Positions 17,086 to 36,649 of a DNA stretch of 64,000 bases are shown in pieces. Origin of the DNA: Megascapheus bottae (lineage: Eukaryota > Chordata > Mammalia > Rodentia > Geomyidae). Location: contig JANJXV010000037.1 in NCBI GenBank assembly GCA_024803745.1, positions 9,253,001-9,317,000 of the forward strand, read 5' to 3'. The notes below the pieces were generated by a model, which searched no databases, was not told where the DNA came from, and worked only from the letters and a program-made list of their open reading frames with translations. A program made the position numbers and the translations under genes. Numbering within the stretch: the stretch's first letter is position 1; every line of letters starts with the position of its first letter.

Positions 17086-18418
17086 AGGTGAATAGAAAAT
17101 GGAAGAAATTTATTTTTTGCATTGTAATGAGCAAATATGTGTTGTGAACATACACCATAATATAAGTTTTAATGCTCCAGGGATTATTATCTAATTTTGA
17201 GCAACTTTGTCTTGTTATATTCAATATGATAATTTGAAGTACAAGATCCTGGTTTACTATATGTCTGTTCTATAAAATTATTTATAGCCAATTTAACTCC
17301 TATGTATTTGTGGAAATATTGAACTTGCTTATTAATTTATTGATGCTGGAGTTAGAACCTAGAACCATGTTCATGCTAATGACATGCTATTTCAAAATGC
17401 TACAGCACAAATTCCAGTAGAAACATCTTTGAATACTGCTGAATTCACAAAACATTTAAGTGAAGGAAAAATGAGATCAAAGTTCCTTTTTAAACACTTT
17501 ATATGTTTGAAGTAGAAGACTACAGTTTTGAAGAATGAAAATTATCGTAACACAAGTCATTTACCATGAAAAAGCGGTCACATGTTTAACCAATTTTGTT
17601 ATATTTAAACAAACATGAGGATAATAGCAGGTTGTCTAATATATCAGTTTAGAAAGAAAATACTCAACATAAAAACATAATTCACATGAAATACTGATTA
17701 GCTTGAAAAAATGAAACAAGTCTTTTGAGAAAGAAGTGTTTTTGAAACAACAAAATTCCAAGAGTTTATATGATCATGAATAATTTTGCATTCTTGGATA
17801 TATCATTTGAAAATGGAATGCAATCGTTTAAAATAGTTAAATTCATGTGCATTATGATCAGAATGCATGTACACAATTCAATAAATAATAAGTTTCCAAG
17901 ATTGAGACTTCAAAAACAAGTGTGACTTCAGAACAATCAGATTAAAACAATGAGATTGATGAACGTGGTTTACTTGCAATTGTGCTTGCATGTGTATGCA
18001 TTATGCAAGCCAACTAAGAAAAAAACTAAAAGACATGTAAAATAATTCAGTGAGTTTAATATATATATTCATATATGTGCGTATATAGCCTAAGACTATA
18101 ATAACTAATGGGTAAATATGTAAAGTCCAAGTGAATGAAATAGTAAAGAAGCTACAAATACAGCAACGGATTCTACAATTTACTATGAGGGATTATTTAG
18201 ATTGCTACTTGAACTCAAAATTGTTCCTGAAGTTGGGGTTATGGTCATTGTTCCTGTCAGCCCCTTCACCAAAGAAATTAGATTTCACCATAGTCTCAGA
18301 TCAGGCACTCAGATGAAATTCGTACCAATAATTCTGAGAGACATTCCTAAATTACCTAACTTTTTCATTTAATCACCAAGACAATGTTGAGCAAACATCC
18401 TTACTGAGTAAACTTCTA
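17086..18418. other. Intergenic and G3 3' flank
   Basis: Very AT-rich; an ATTAAA on the minus strand at 18368-18373 lies about 45 bases past the G3 stop and might act in polyadenylation. Confidence 0.45.
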
Positions 18419-20815
<2,397 letters not shown>

Positions 20816-21038
20816 TCAGAAGTTGCAGGAATTAATCACAAGGAATCACTTTGCAGAAAACCCAGCTATCTTCGTTCAATTATCTTGATTACTCTTGCAT
20901 TTGTTTTTGTTCTCGTTGCTTGACAAGGGGATAGCTGTCTTTCTGGAACGTAGTCTTTCCGTTAATGAATGGTATTTCCCTTGAGTGGTCAGAAACAGCT
21001 TTGCAGCTGAGCCTTTGTTTCTGCACTTTTCCCTTTCT

Positions 21039-21060
21039 TAGCCTGCAGCGCCACCAAGTG
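21039..21060 (-). promoter_or_regulatory. Protocadherin promoter element of G3
   Basis: Coding strand GGTGGCGCTGCAGGCTAAG, about 235 bp upstream of the ATG. The best-preserved form in the window, identical over this stretch to the G4 element. Confidence 0.82.
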
Positions 21061-22048
21061 TTCTGTTGTACAACTTCAAGTAATTTCCATGTCAAAACTA
21101 CATTGTAATAACTACAAAGCATTGTGCATTTGTTAGGCCATAACTTCTACACACTTTTTTCCTCCACCCATTTGACAGTCTTAGCTAACAGTAGTAGTGA
21201 GAGAAAGAATAATATATGTGTATAATGTCACTCTCAATACTTAAAACTGTAACAATTATTTACCTAAGCAGGCATTCACCTAGCTTTTGAGATACTACCA
21301 TAAGTGAGATGCTAAAATTATTCCTTTAATTGTATTAAAATACTGATGTTTTGTTTAAAATTAGTCTAACTGGCAGAGAACAAAGGAAAAAGAAATATAC
21401 TAATTACCTGACTTATGAAACAGTTACCACTCTGAATATTGCCTTTTAATAACAATAAAATATTTTAAAATAGGCTCTCAAAATCTATTTCCAAGTGTTG
21501 TCATGTCTTACACATAAAAATTAAGAGGTCAATCGTTGGTCTATGGAGCCCTGGGTTTTTTTTAACTTGTATATACACAGTGTGCAGTACTCCGTGAAGT
21601 TGAGAGGAAATGATTCCTTAGTTTATGAAAATCATTATAAGCTGAGAATTCAGTCAATGTCCTTTCTACAAACATGAGGCAGACACTGAAGTCAGTGAAG
21701 TAAAAAAATACTGTCTGGAGGAAGGCTTTGACCTATGAGCGTTGGACAGATGTCTATGGCAGCGTCCATCCATTTGGCTATGGAGATTGGAGATGTGAAG
21801 CATGAACATCTCTAATGCTCCAGATAAAGCTATCTGGAGTGAGAATAGTGAAAACAGAAGATCTTGATAAAAGGGAGAATGCTATTTGAAGAGAGGATCA
21901 ACATGTAGGAATGCCCATTCCCTACACTCAGCAAACCAATTGGTAATCATTTACAGAAGGTATTTATTTGGACTCTAAGATAGCCATGTCTATAATTTGA
22001 TTGTAATTAAGCATAAAATATTGTCATTTTACTATAAATCATCTGAGT
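21061..22048. other. Intergenic upstream of G3
   Basis: No recognised repeat or gene; the part at 21660-21900 is less AT-rich but unassigned. Confidence 0.45.
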
Positions 22049-23695
<1,647 letters not shown>

Positions 23696-23699
23696 TCAT

Positions 23700-24182
23700 G
23701 GAGACTTCCACTTACCTGATAATGTGCGCTACTTCTGCTTTTGACAGCTCTCTGGTGTTAAGACTGATTGCAGAGGGGTGCAAAATCTTTTTCAGTTCCT
23801 CACCATGAGCTGATGTGAATGAATTGATGAGATAAAGGAACCAGTTATAAAGCTCTTGAATAAGTTTGGCTTATTCTCAGGTCTTTTGTCACAGCGATGA
23901 AAAGTATGACAAACACAGTGGATATAATGAGTTCTGATTCCAGCTGAAAAGATCCTTGTCTTCCAAAACCCTTTGTGATTATAGTATTGCTAGGCACTGC
24001 CAAACACCATCTGTTGAAAAATTACCCATGTTAAAGCTAAATTTACCACCCGTATAGTACCAGATTTAATTGAGACCTCTGAAAGACCTTTGAGAACTTT
24101 CATAGATATGATAGAGAGAAGAGAAGATGATATCCAGTATTCCTCAAGAAATATGTAGAGTAGAGAAAGAAAACTGAGTTGA
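23700..24182. other. Upstream flank of the pseudogene
   Basis: Where a promoter element would be expected (about 230 bases above the lost start) no GGTGGCGCTG-like sequence is seen. Confidence 0.5.
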
Positions 24183-24396
24183 TGGGGCTTGAACTCAGCC
24201 TGGGCACTGTCCCTGAGCTCTTCAGCTCAAGGCTACCAACTTACCCATGAGCTAAGCCCAACTTCCCCTTTTCTAGAGGTTAATTGGAGATAAGGGTCTT
24301 AGGTTCTTTTGTGACAGGGCTGGCTTTGAACCTTGGTCCTCCGATCTCAGCCTCCTGAGTAGCTAGGATTATAGGAGTGAGCCACAACACCAGGCT
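24183..24396 (-). mobile_element. B1-ID composite SINE
   Basis: Minus orientation, both units present. Confidence 0.75.
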
Positions 24397-25159
24397 GAAA
24401 ACTGCCTTTTTTATTCAGAAAGATTCTGTGATTCTTGCTAGACAATGCTTTGATGCTTTGCTCACTTTTGTTTTTCTTTGATGTGCTAGAGTGAGTGCAC
24501 TTGCATTATATGCATGTTCTCACACAGAGAAAGTTTTTAGACTAGAACATGCACAATATATACATGAAATAATTAATGTGAAGAACACTTCACTCAGATT
24601 CACAATGTTTTCCTGTTTCACTTATAATTTTCCCTCCATTCACTGCCGCCTCCAAATGTTTTCTTTGATATGGTTATTTCTTGAGGTACATAGATTGCAA
24701 TATGCCAAATTACTATTTAACAATGAGTCTATTCATGTAACACATCTTTTTCATGATATAGAAAATTTTCAACTTTAATTGGGAATAATCTTAATTTTAT
24801 TTTCCAGCTTACTTTTAATAACTGACAGGGAAAGTCATGGTCTTCTTTTCATAAAACATGGAATGAAATATTATGCCCAATGCTCTTTAAGCTCATATAT
24901 GCTAAATTAAATGAAAATAGAATTTTGAAGATGATCTTAGCTGGATTGTTACCAGTTTTCTGAAATAGGACTTTAACTGATGAAGCATTGTAAAGAACAT
25001 TAAACTTAATTTTCTTTAGTAACATAGTCATTGCATAACTGATCATATTAATTCCATTTTTGCTTTAAATATTATTTTTAAAATTTTCATTATGACTTTT
25101 TACATTTCTTCAAATTTATACAAGAGACAGATAAACATTAACTTTCAAGTTGGGACCTG
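24397..25159. other. Intergenic, nothing recognised
   Basis: AT-rich; short open frames only. Confidence 0.5.
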
Positions 25160-25358
25160 GTATAATGTAATGATGGTAATCCAAACTTCTCAGGATGCTG
25201 AGATCCGTGGTTTGTAGATGGTAGCAAGCCTAGGCTTGCAACCTATCTCTAGTTAACTAACAAAAAGCCATAAGTGGAGTCGTGACTTAAGTGATAGAGA
25301 ACCAACCTTCAGCAAAAAAAAAAGCCAAGCAAGAGCTTGGGGTACTGAGCTCAAAACA
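25160..25358 (+). mobile_element. B1-ID composite SINE
   Basis: Diverged; its tail runs directly into a GA microsatellite. Confidence 0.6.
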
Positions 25359-25381
25359 GAGAGAGAGAGAAACAGAGGGAC

Positions 25382-25450
<69 letters not shown>
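25359..25450. repeat. (GA)n microsatellite
   Basis: About 90 bases of GA with a few interruptions, following a SINE tail. Confidence 0.95.
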
Positions 25451-25452
<2 letters not shown>

Positions 25453-25689
25453 TAACTTTCCAAGATGAAGTGAAACTCATAACCTTTTTAGTTACATACA
25501 AAGAAAAACATAATTTAGGAGAAATGTAAATATACTACATGGACAATCTCTTAGACACTTCTTAATTAATAGGATATATGCTGCAGAAAATTTTGAAAAT
25601 ATACATTTTGATGCTAAGTCACATTTGTTATCTCAAATGATTGAGTCAGAGGTTTATTTTGTCAGTATGGCTAGACATTTTTTTTCCTT

Positions 25690-25912
25690 TGGTAGTGGGG
25701 CTTGAAGGCTGGAACTGGGCACTGTCCCTGAGCCCTTCAGCTCAAGGCTAGCACTCTACCACTTGAGCTACAGCACCACTACTGGTTTTCTGGTGGTTAA
25801 TTGGAGAAAAGAGTCTCATGGACTTTATTGCCCAGGCTGGCTTTGAACAGTAATCCTCAGCTCTCAGCCTCCTGAGTAGCTAGGATTACAGGAGTGAGCC
25901 ACCAGCATTGGT
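25690..25912 (-). mobile_element. B1-ID composite SINE
   Basis: Minus orientation, both units clear. Confidence 0.8.
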
Positions 25913-26022
25913 GACATTTTCAGTTTTATTGATAATTTTGCAAATAGCCGGTTCTTTGTAATTTATACTTCCTTACATTTTCTTTGAAATTCCTGATTTT
26001 TTTCTTTTTAATAATTATTTTT

Positions 26023-26206
26023 GGGCCAGGAGTTTGGCTTAGTGGTAGAGTGCTTGCATAGCATTTATGAATACCAGGGTACAATTCCTCATTGCCACAT
26101 ACATAGAAAAAAAGCCAGAAGTGATGCTGTGGCTCAAGTGGTAGAGCTGTAGTCTTGGTAAGCCCAAGGACAGTGCTCATTTAAACCCCAGGATTGGCAA
26201 AAAAAT
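26023..26206 (+). mobile_element. ID-dimer SINE
   Basis: Both units and an A tail. Confidence 0.8.
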
Positions 26207-26209
26207 CCT

Positions 26210-28090
26210 ACTTTCTGTATGCTTTGGTTTCATTTTACTCATGTTTCTCTAAAATCTTCATGTGGAAGTTTGAAATGGCAAAGAGGTGGAGGTAAATGAT
26301 TTGGAATTTTATCTATTTGATAGTCATTTTTAGTGCTATGACTTTTCCTCTTGATACTTCTTTAGCTATATCTTCCAAAATTAAATGTTTGGTATTCTAA
26401 TTTCAATAGAGATTTAGTTATTTTTTTAAGTTTTTGCTTCTCTTTGTTTTTGGATAATTTAGAAATGTGCTATTTGGTTCTCAATTGCTTGAAGTTTTTT
26501 TCAACCTTTTATAAGATTTTTACTTTGATTCCCTTGTTGTTGAAAACACTTTTAAACTGGTTGAGGATTGTTTTATGCCACAAAGTGTGGCCTATCTTGT
26601 ATAATATGTTCTGTGAGCATTTGAAAAGAAAGGAGTTAGTGGTGAGCTGTTCTGCGATAGGGAGAGATGTTCAGAGATAGTGTTACTGAATTCTTTGTAT
26701 TTTGCTGATTTTCCACCTAATTGGTCTGCCAGTTTTTAGAGGGTCATTGAAATCTCCAATTGCACCGGTCATCTCTTCAGTTCTATTAGTTTTTGCTCTA
26801 TATATTGTAGTTCAGTTGCTAGTACATATACATTTAGAAATATGGATTATTTATTATATAACATCCCACTCTTCCTTTGGTAATTTTATTTGTTCCCATA
26901 TTACTTGTTGCTCTGGCAACAAAACACCTACTCTTATCTTGCTTTTATTAATATTTTGCCATAAACATTTTTCATAATTCTTTTAGTTTTCTATTTTTCA
27001 AAAATGTTATCTTCAAGTAGTTCTATAAAGGGGTTTTTAATCCAACATGACAATTTATGTGTACAATATATCTTAACCAGTGTCACTTCTTTCACCATTT
27101 TCTTCTACCTAACCAACCACTTCATCCTCTCAAGAGTTCAAGGTTTGTTTTTTACATAAACATTGTGTATAATGACTATACTTAGCCTTCCCTGTCTACT
27201 CCTCCTTACTGATATTTAAACTTTCAATTTGGTTTTATCTTTGTATTCCAAGTATTTTGTAGACAATGCGTATTTAGGTCATGATTTTTTAACCCATTCC
27301 CATTATCTTTAATTGGTGTGTTAAAACTATTTACATTTGTTGTAATTATTGATAACTTCTAGCCATTCTAGTTTTCATTTCTTCTGTTTTCACTTCTTTC
27401 TGTTATTGTTTTATAGGTCTAGAAATTGGACCCACATTCACACAGACCAGATGAATGATTTACCACTGAACAACTGTTTTGTCAAAACTTCCTGTGGACT
27501 ATTAGAACATTTCTTTACAATTGTATGTTGCTGCATCTGCTGTGGTTTTTCGTGTATCATTTTGTATGGCTCTTTGAGTAGTTTCTCTAGATATTATATT
27601 ATGTAAGCAAAACTTAGTTTGATAATGTTATCATTTTGACAATTAATGAAACCTTCCCTTATTTTTTCTAAATTGTCAGGGTAATGTATAGAGGAGTTAG
27701 TTATATTTGTCAGACCCCTTATATTTTTACATTTATATTATCTTAAATATCTCCTCTCTACATATTTAGAACCAAATCAGACAATGGTATAAGTATGGAC
27801 TCAACCATCAAACATAATTTAAAGGACTCAGGAGTTGAGTGAAAGTCTATCTTTTTTTCTGACATGTTTATTTCATGTAGTCTTTCATAATATTCTCAAA
27901 AAATAGCTTCCTTTCTGTTTTGAGAGCTTCTTCAGATATTCTTTTTGGGTACTAATTAACACATTCTTTTACTGAATGACATTTTTACTGGCCATAAGGC
28001 TCTGTCTTTGAGTAACTGAAAGCACTGTGTAATTGCCTAGCTTTTGATTAGAAATCTTCTGTCATTCAAATTGTTGTTTTATGCCATTTC
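26210..28090 (-). mobile_element. Ancient L1 remains, antisense
   Basis: Recognisable antisense L1 ORF2 pattern, for example near 26560-26950 (TTGGTCTGCCAGTTTTTAGA, TGAAATCTCCAATTGCACC). Strongly diverged; limits are approximate. Short open frames here are remnants. Confidence 0.5.
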
Positions 28091-28099
28091 TCTCTTACT

Positions 28100-28178
28100 C
28101 AGAGCCTGGGCAGTCATCGGGCTTTCTCAAGGCTCTACCATTTGAGCCACAGAACCGTTTCTGGTGCTGAGAAAAGGG
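28100..28178 (-). mobile_element. Fragment of the SINE right unit
   Basis: Antisense tRNA-like unit (CTTTCTCAAGGCTCTACCAT). Confidence 0.5.
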
Positions 28179-28433
28179 TGACAGAAATTATACATATATG
28201 TGTGCACATATAATATTGTATTGATAGTATAATACATACCCATTATAAATATATTACAGAATATTGTACACATCTACCATATAGTACATATGCATAATTT
28301 ATATATCACTTATATGAGAGAGGACAGAAGTTGCAAAAAGGATCAAGGATCAGACTGAATAAAATTTCTTATAAAATTGACTAATGATCAATAGACTAAT
28401 GATTTTAAATTTCAATCAAGAATGAGGAAAACT

Positions 28434-28524
28434 GGGCTAGGAGTTTGGCCTAGTGGTAGAGTGCCTGCCTAGCATGCACGAAAACCTGAGTTTAATTCCT
28501 CATTACCACATATATAGAAAAAAA
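28434..28524 (+). mobile_element. Monomeric ID SINE with perfect target duplication
   Basis: Single ID unit, 91 bases with A tail, flanked by AAGAATGAGGAAAACT at 28418-28433 and 28525-28540. The right unit is absent. Confidence 0.88.
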
Positions 28525-28736
28525 AAGAATGAGGAAAACTAAATGCATTTTTCAGAATGTATGAACACAAGAAGTTTATTTTTCATTCAGCTTCTTTCAG
28601 TATGCCCTTGAGGATGAACTGTAACAAATGTGAATTTTAAAAAAAAAAACATAAAGAGATAAGGGACTTATCAAAAAATGGAGTCACCTAGCAAATGCAT
28701 GAAGAGGGATTATTTAATTCAGAAGAAAGCAAAACA

Positions 28737-28905
28737 GGGCCAGGAGTTTGGCCCAGTTGGTAGAGTGCTTGCCTAGCATGCACGAAGGCCTAGGTTTGAT
28801 TCCTCGATACCATATGCATAGAAAAAAACCAGAAGTGGTGCTGAGGTGCCTTGAGAAAGTCCAAGTACTTAGGCCCTGAGCTGAAGCTCAGGACTGGCAA
28901 AAAAG
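28737..28905 (+). mobile_element. ID-dimer SINE, internal deletion
   Basis: Complete left unit; part of the right unit (its box A region) is deleted. Confidence 0.75.
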
Positions 28906-28974
28906 GAAGGATTCTAGAGAGGAAGTAAGAAAATCTGAATTATCCTTTCCTTCCCTTTCCTTCTTCTACTACTT

Positions 28975-29064
28975 CTTCTAGCATAATGGAGATTGAACTC
29001 AATGCCTTGAAATACTAGGCAGGCACTTTGCCACTTAATCCCTCCCTCTTTGATATATTTATAT

Positions 29065-29103
<39 letters not shown>

Positions 29104-29205
29104 TAGTCCCAAGCTTCTCTCAGGACTGGCCTTGAATAACAATATTCTTATCCCCACCTCCTGAGTAGCTGGAATCAAATGTGAGTGCCAGACCTTAGCC
29201 CTTAA
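28975..29205 (-). mobile_element. Old ID and B1 fragments around a microsatellite
   Basis: Antisense ID-like piece (ATTGAACTCAATGCCTTGAA), then TA/CA repeats, then an antisense B1 piece ending near 29205. Confidence 0.5.
29063..29103. repeat. (TA)n(CA)n microsatellite
   Basis: TA repeats passing into CA repeats. Confidence 0.9.
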
Positions 29206-30197
29206 CTTGATTCTTGAGAGTTTAAAGATATTTGAAGATGTGATAGGGTCAATTTGTGGATGTTAAAGGATGAATGTATTTGATCTAGACTTTTAGGAAT
29301 ATTGTTTTTAATGGTATGGGAAACCCACTATGGATTTTAAAAGAGCAGGAAAAAATAGTCCTTAGTCAAGTAAAATTTTAAGCTCTGCAATGAATATTAT
29401 TTTGAGAACTCACCTCTAAGAAGGAATAACTGTGGATATTCACAGGTAAGTCATGATTTGCTATTGAAAACAAATAATGTCATGGAGCACAAACATGTTA
29501 ACAGACTTTCATTATTTTGATTAAAATGAATTCACATTTGAACAGAGGAGAAAACAGGAATATTATCCAAACTAAAACAGAGATCAAAGATCTTCACTTC
29601 CTTGTAAATAATGAATGTTACCTGCTCACCAATTACATGTTTGAAGACATTTTATTCTTCCCCTTCCTAAATAAAATCCACCAAAATTCCAAATAATGGG
29701 ATCATTCCCATTTTCTGAAATTATCAATTCATACTAACTCATACTTCCTTGAACCCTCTGCCAAATTACCCACTGCAAACCTAAATTTGTTTATGAGAAG
29801 TAAGTAACCCTATTATTAAGGTGACTCATCATTTCCTATTATGTACCCTTTTCTTCATTTCAGTAAGTCAATGTAGCTAGCTTCATTGTCATAAAGCATG
29901 GTTCTGGAGATCTCTGGCTGTACATGATTCACACTGTCATTATAGATGTAACTTTAGAATATTTTCAGGCTCTTCAACACATTTATAGAGAAAACAAAGA
30001 ATCCTAAGCAATCTGTGTAATGAAAATATAAAGAAAGATTATAGAAAGATAATCAAATCTGAACATTTTCAAAAGGAGTCTCAGCTGAGGGAGGTTGGGA
30101 AGTGCAAGGTAGAATCATAAAAGCAAGGAATACAATGCCCCTCATTTTATTCATACACACACTACTGATGATTAAAACAAGAAATAAACATTTTAGC
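29206..30197. other. Intergenic, nothing recognised
   Basis: AT-rich single-copy-looking sequence. Confidence 0.5.
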
Positions 30198-30425
30198 AGG
30201 GTGCCAGTGGCTCACACCTGTAATCTTAACCACTTAGAAGTTGAGTTCTGAAGATTGTGCTTCAAAGCCAGCCCAAGCAGAAAAGTCCCTGTGAAGACTC
30301 ATCTACAATTAACTACCAGAAACCTGGAAGTGGCACTGTGGTTCTAAGTGGTAGAGTGATAGCCTTGAGCTAAAGAGCTCAGGGGCAGTGCCCAGGCCCA
30401 GAGTTCAAGCCCCACAATCGACAAA
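30198..30425 (+). mobile_element. B1-ID composite SINE
   Basis: Both units clear; right unit GCCTTGAGCTAAAGAGCTCA. Confidence 0.8.
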
Positions 30426-30565
30426 ATAAAAATGAACATTTTAATTTGATCACATAAGTACTCAAAAGTAGGTTAAGAAGGAGATAATACTCTTGTCAGG
30501 AATTGCTTTATTCTGAACATTAGTTCTTGCCTCAGATACCTCCCTCTGGCATATTTCTCCCACCC

Positions 30566-30568
<3 letters not shown>

Positions 30569-30633
<65 letters not shown>
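30569..30633. repeat. (CT)n microsatellite
   Basis: Uninterrupted CT run of about 64 bases. Confidence 0.95.
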
Positions 30634-30637
<4 letters not shown>

Positions 30638-30677
30638 CTCTGTGTCTTAATACCATTTCCTAATACTTCTTTTTTTT

Positions 30678-30896
30678 CAATACTAGGGCTTGAACTCAGG
30701 GCCTAGGTTCTGTCCTTGAACTTTTTTCCTCAAGGCTAGCACTCCACCATTTAAGCGACAGTTCTACTTTTGGCTTTCTGGTTGTAAATTAAAGATAAGA
30801 CTCTTACATCTCACAGACTTTCCTGCCTGAGCTGGCTTCAAACTGTAATCCATAAACCTCAACCTCCTGAGTAGCTAGAATTACAGGCACAAGTCC
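30678..30896 (-). mobile_element. B1-ID composite SINE
   Basis: Minus orientation; abuts an ID-dimer fragment, apparently a SINE inserted at the head of another. Confidence 0.7.
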
Positions 30897-31025
30897 CTTG
30901 GACTTTCTCAAGGTTAGAGCTCTACTACTTGAGCCTTTTTTTCTATGTATGTGGTACCGAGGAATCGAACCCGGATCTTCGTGCATGGTAGGCAAGCACT
31001 CTACCACTAGGCTAAACTCCTGGCC
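30897..31025 (-). mobile_element. ID-dimer SINE, part of the right unit missing
   Basis: Well-kept antisense left unit (GGTACCGAGGAATCGAACCC) with a partial right unit. Confidence 0.75.
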
Positions 31026-31039
31026 CTGACATAACCTCT

Positions 31040-31365
31040 TTTAAACTCCTATTTCATGTGGGTACTTGGGGCACTATACCTGTAATCTAGATACTCCAGA
31101 GGCTGAGATTTGAAAAATTGCATTGTGAAGTTTGTCTTGGAAATCAGATTTCAAAGCTATGCACAAAATGCAGAAAAATTTGGGCCTGGTGTTGTGAACT
31201 CATCATTGCAACTACAGTGGGAATGTGAGTAGGAGAATCATGGCTCAGTACAACACTGACAAACATAAAAGTAAAAGAGGTTAGTGAAGTGGCTTAAGTG
31301 GTAGACCACTTGCCTGACAAAAAATTAACCACTGAGTTCAAACCTCAGTACCAAAAAAGTATACA
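31040..31365 (+). mobile_element. Old B1 and tRNA-like SINE pieces
   Basis: B1-like start (GGGCACTATACCTGTAATCT) and a later tRNA-like piece (GTGGCTTAAGTGGTAGACCA, GAGTTCAAACCTCAGTACC) ending in A runs. Confidence 0.5.
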
Positions 31366-31529
31366 GATTAAAAAAAAACAAAACCTTGGCTCTAAATACC
31401 ACCACATTATAAGGTGGTAAGAGTTAGGGCTTGAACATATAAATCTTAAGAAAACATGATCCAGTTGGTAATATTTTAAAATACATTTAACATTGATGAG
31501 TACATACAAAAGAAGTTTGTAAAAAAAAG

Positions 31530-31990
31530 TTTAAAAGTGTTTGCAATGGATAAAATGGGGAAAACCGTTATCTACTTTTGGCAAGAATGTGGACAAACTC
31601 ATACAGATATTCCTGGAAGTAGTGTAAAGCCTATTGTGAAACATCTACTAAAAGTTTACTCACATCTTACTACCCAGAGTAAATACTCAACAGAATGTCT
31701 GAGACTGAACACATCTCACCAAAAGATGTCTTCAGGAATATTTATAGCAGTATTATTTGTAACAGGCAAACCTTGCACTAACACGAATAGCACCATATAG
31801 AATGATTAATAAATAATGGGGAAATGCATCTAGTGAAATATTATGAGGTAAGGAAAACAAAGAACTAAAACTAATAATAGCCTTGTAGATAAATTTTCTA
31901 GACAAACTATTAAGTAAAAGAAGTAGAATACACAATGTATCTAATACTTCATGATAATATTTATATAAATTCAAAAGAGCTAAAAGAAAA
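31530..31990 (+). mobile_element. Old L1 3' fragment
   Basis: Plus-strand L1 3' region typical of old families (TTTATAGCAGTATTATTTGT, AATGATTAATAAATAATGGG). Diverged. Confidence 0.5.
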
Positions 31991-32269
31991 ATCCCCACAG
32001 TAAAAAGGGCTGGTGGTGTGGTTGTCTGCCCAGTGTGCCCAGTGTGCCTTTGACCATGGATTCAGTCTCTAGGACACTGGGGAGGGAGAGAGCAGATCAG
32101 AACAGCAGACAGACCCCTTAAATTAAAATATAGTGTTGGAAGTTGGAATATCATGATAAACTCTTAATTTCTAATCCTGCCATTCACAGAATGTATTGTC
32201 ATGTTGTTCAAACACACTTAATTGAAATTATGATATTTACTAGTTATTATAATTAAATTAAAAAGTTCC

Positions 32270-32490
32270 TTGAGTTGGGTTCTGATGGCTCAAGCCTATA
32301 TCCCAGCTATTCAGGATTCTGAGATCAGAGAACCTTGGTTCAAATCCAGGCCAGGTGGCAAAGACACTAACCAATTGAACACCAAAGAGCTGACTTAGAG
32401 CTGTGACTCAAGTAGTAGAGCACTAGCCTTGCACAAAAAAGCTCAGGGTTAGCACCCAGAACCTGAGTTCAATGCCCAAGAAAAGACTTC
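32270..32490 (+). mobile_element. B1-ID composite SINE
   Basis: Diverged B1 unit plus right unit. Confidence 0.7.
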
Positions 32491-32654
32491 TTGCAAATTT
32501 TATGTGAAAATAGACCTGGAAAAAGCACAATAGAACGTGGCTCCATTTTATCTCATGTTTTATATATTTGATTGCATAATACATATCTCATGTTATATAT
32601 TTGATTTCATAATAGACAAATTCTGTCGACAATATGTATAGGTAAGAAAATGGC

Positions 32655-32860
32655 CAGGTACAAGTGGCTCACTCCTCTGATCCCAGTTATTCAGAAAGCT
32701 GAGATCCCAGTATCCCGGTTCAATTCTTATGTCCAACTAAGCACCAGAAAACCATAAGTGGCACTGATTCTAAAACTGGAAGGGTGCAGAACCTGAGCAA
32801 AAGCCTCGGAGAACAGTTCCCACACCGCGAATTCAAGCCCCATTAATGACCAAAACAATG
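32655..32860 (+). mobile_element. B1-ID composite SINE
   Basis: B1 head CCAGGTACAAGTGGCTCACT; right unit diverged. Confidence 0.65.
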
Positions 32861-33236
32861 AAAGAAAAGATAGAAGGAAAACAACTTTTCTCAATTTAGC
32901 AAGATATATACTTCACTGTGATTAAATTAAATGATTAGAATGCATAGAAAATAAAATTAACATCTTACTTTTATTAATACATCTCATCACAAAAACTAAC
33001 AGTGGAAAACAAAATATTCAGGAAAACCAACTGTGTGCATGAGGTTGGAATGACAAGTGAACACATGGAAAAATGCAAGGTTTCGGTTTTCAGGAATGGA
33101 TGCAACTACAACACACAAATCCAGTCGACTGTGAAATTGAAATCTACTGACAGTGAAGTTTTCTAAAAAAAAAAAAATTAAAGAGAATTGTAGAACTACC
33201 TTAGAATAGGGACATTATTATCTTGTAATCAACTAT

Positions 33237-35630
<2,394 letters not shown>

Positions 35631-35865
35631 TCAGACCCTGTTCCTCAAGGTGCAGTGTCTTCAACTCCGCGCACAATCCACTCGGGTGATTTTCCCCCCA
35701 ATAATCTCCAATTAAATCTTACTCAGTGACTTATTCCTAGAAGCACGCCTTTCCTAAAGATCTGTCCTCTAGATCTCCCGCAAATGCGTCCTTCTTCTAA
35801 GGACTAGATTTCTGATTGTCAGCTTAATGGCGCTCTGGGTATTGGCAGAGCTGATTCTTCTCATC

Positions 35866-35890
35866 CTTAGCCTGCAGCGCCACCACGCGT
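35866..35890 (-). promoter_or_regulatory. Protocadherin promoter element of G4
   Basis: Coding strand GGTGGCGCTGCAGGCTAAG, about 240 bp upstream of the ATG. It matches the G3 element base for base in this core. Confidence 0.82.
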
Positions 35891-36649
35891 CCCTAGTTAC
35901 TATTGCATACAACTTGTGCCATTTCAAACCCAAATTTAGAGTTAATGTTTAAACAGTATCTCTTTAATTCGCAGGATTCCCCTCTAATGTATCTCCTGCT
36001 TTCTGTCACTGTAAGTTCCTTTATAAATTAGTTTTCAGTCGAAAAAATCTTTTAGAGGAAACAATGTTATATTCAACTTCATAACAGCACTTTTATTATA
36101 CATGAATGAAGTGTTTCTTCTTGGTATTTTCAATTAATAATAGCTATTTTTTAAAATTAATATTTACTTCTCTAACTTTTGTTTTTAATATAGTATCTTT
36201 CTATTAAATAATAAATGAGTTACTGTGCAATCACTCGATTTTCATCCTGTGAAGTTTATAACCAGAAACAAAATATATTTCAAATCCCAAGAAGTACTAT
36301 TCTACCATTTTCAGTTGACTGCAAGGTAAATATTGCACTGATTTTATTCTTTTTTATATTTCATCCAAGATTGGGACTGGAACTTAGTATCTGCTGCTTC
36401 CACCCTTTCTCTATCAGTCTACCAACTGAACCATTCCCCCCTCTCACATTCATTGATTCTTGCATATTTGAGAAAAAATGTGCCTTTCTGTGTCTTTATC
36501 CAGTTACCATTATATTTCAAAGTGATCTGAGACATATTGTTCTAAATTTCTCCATGCTCATTCCTTGTATTATTATGTTTTATTTAATTATTTAGCATAT
36601 TCCTACCATGTGAGCTCTGTAAAATATCGTGTTTTGAGATTTTGGAGTA
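35891..36649. other. Intergenic upstream of G4
   Basis: AT-rich; a 126-codon plus-strand frame at 36215-36595 has no family features and is probably chance. Confidence 0.45.

Noticed and set aside
25253..25501. Leu/Ser-rich minus-strand frame
   Set aside because: Produced by the GA microsatellite.
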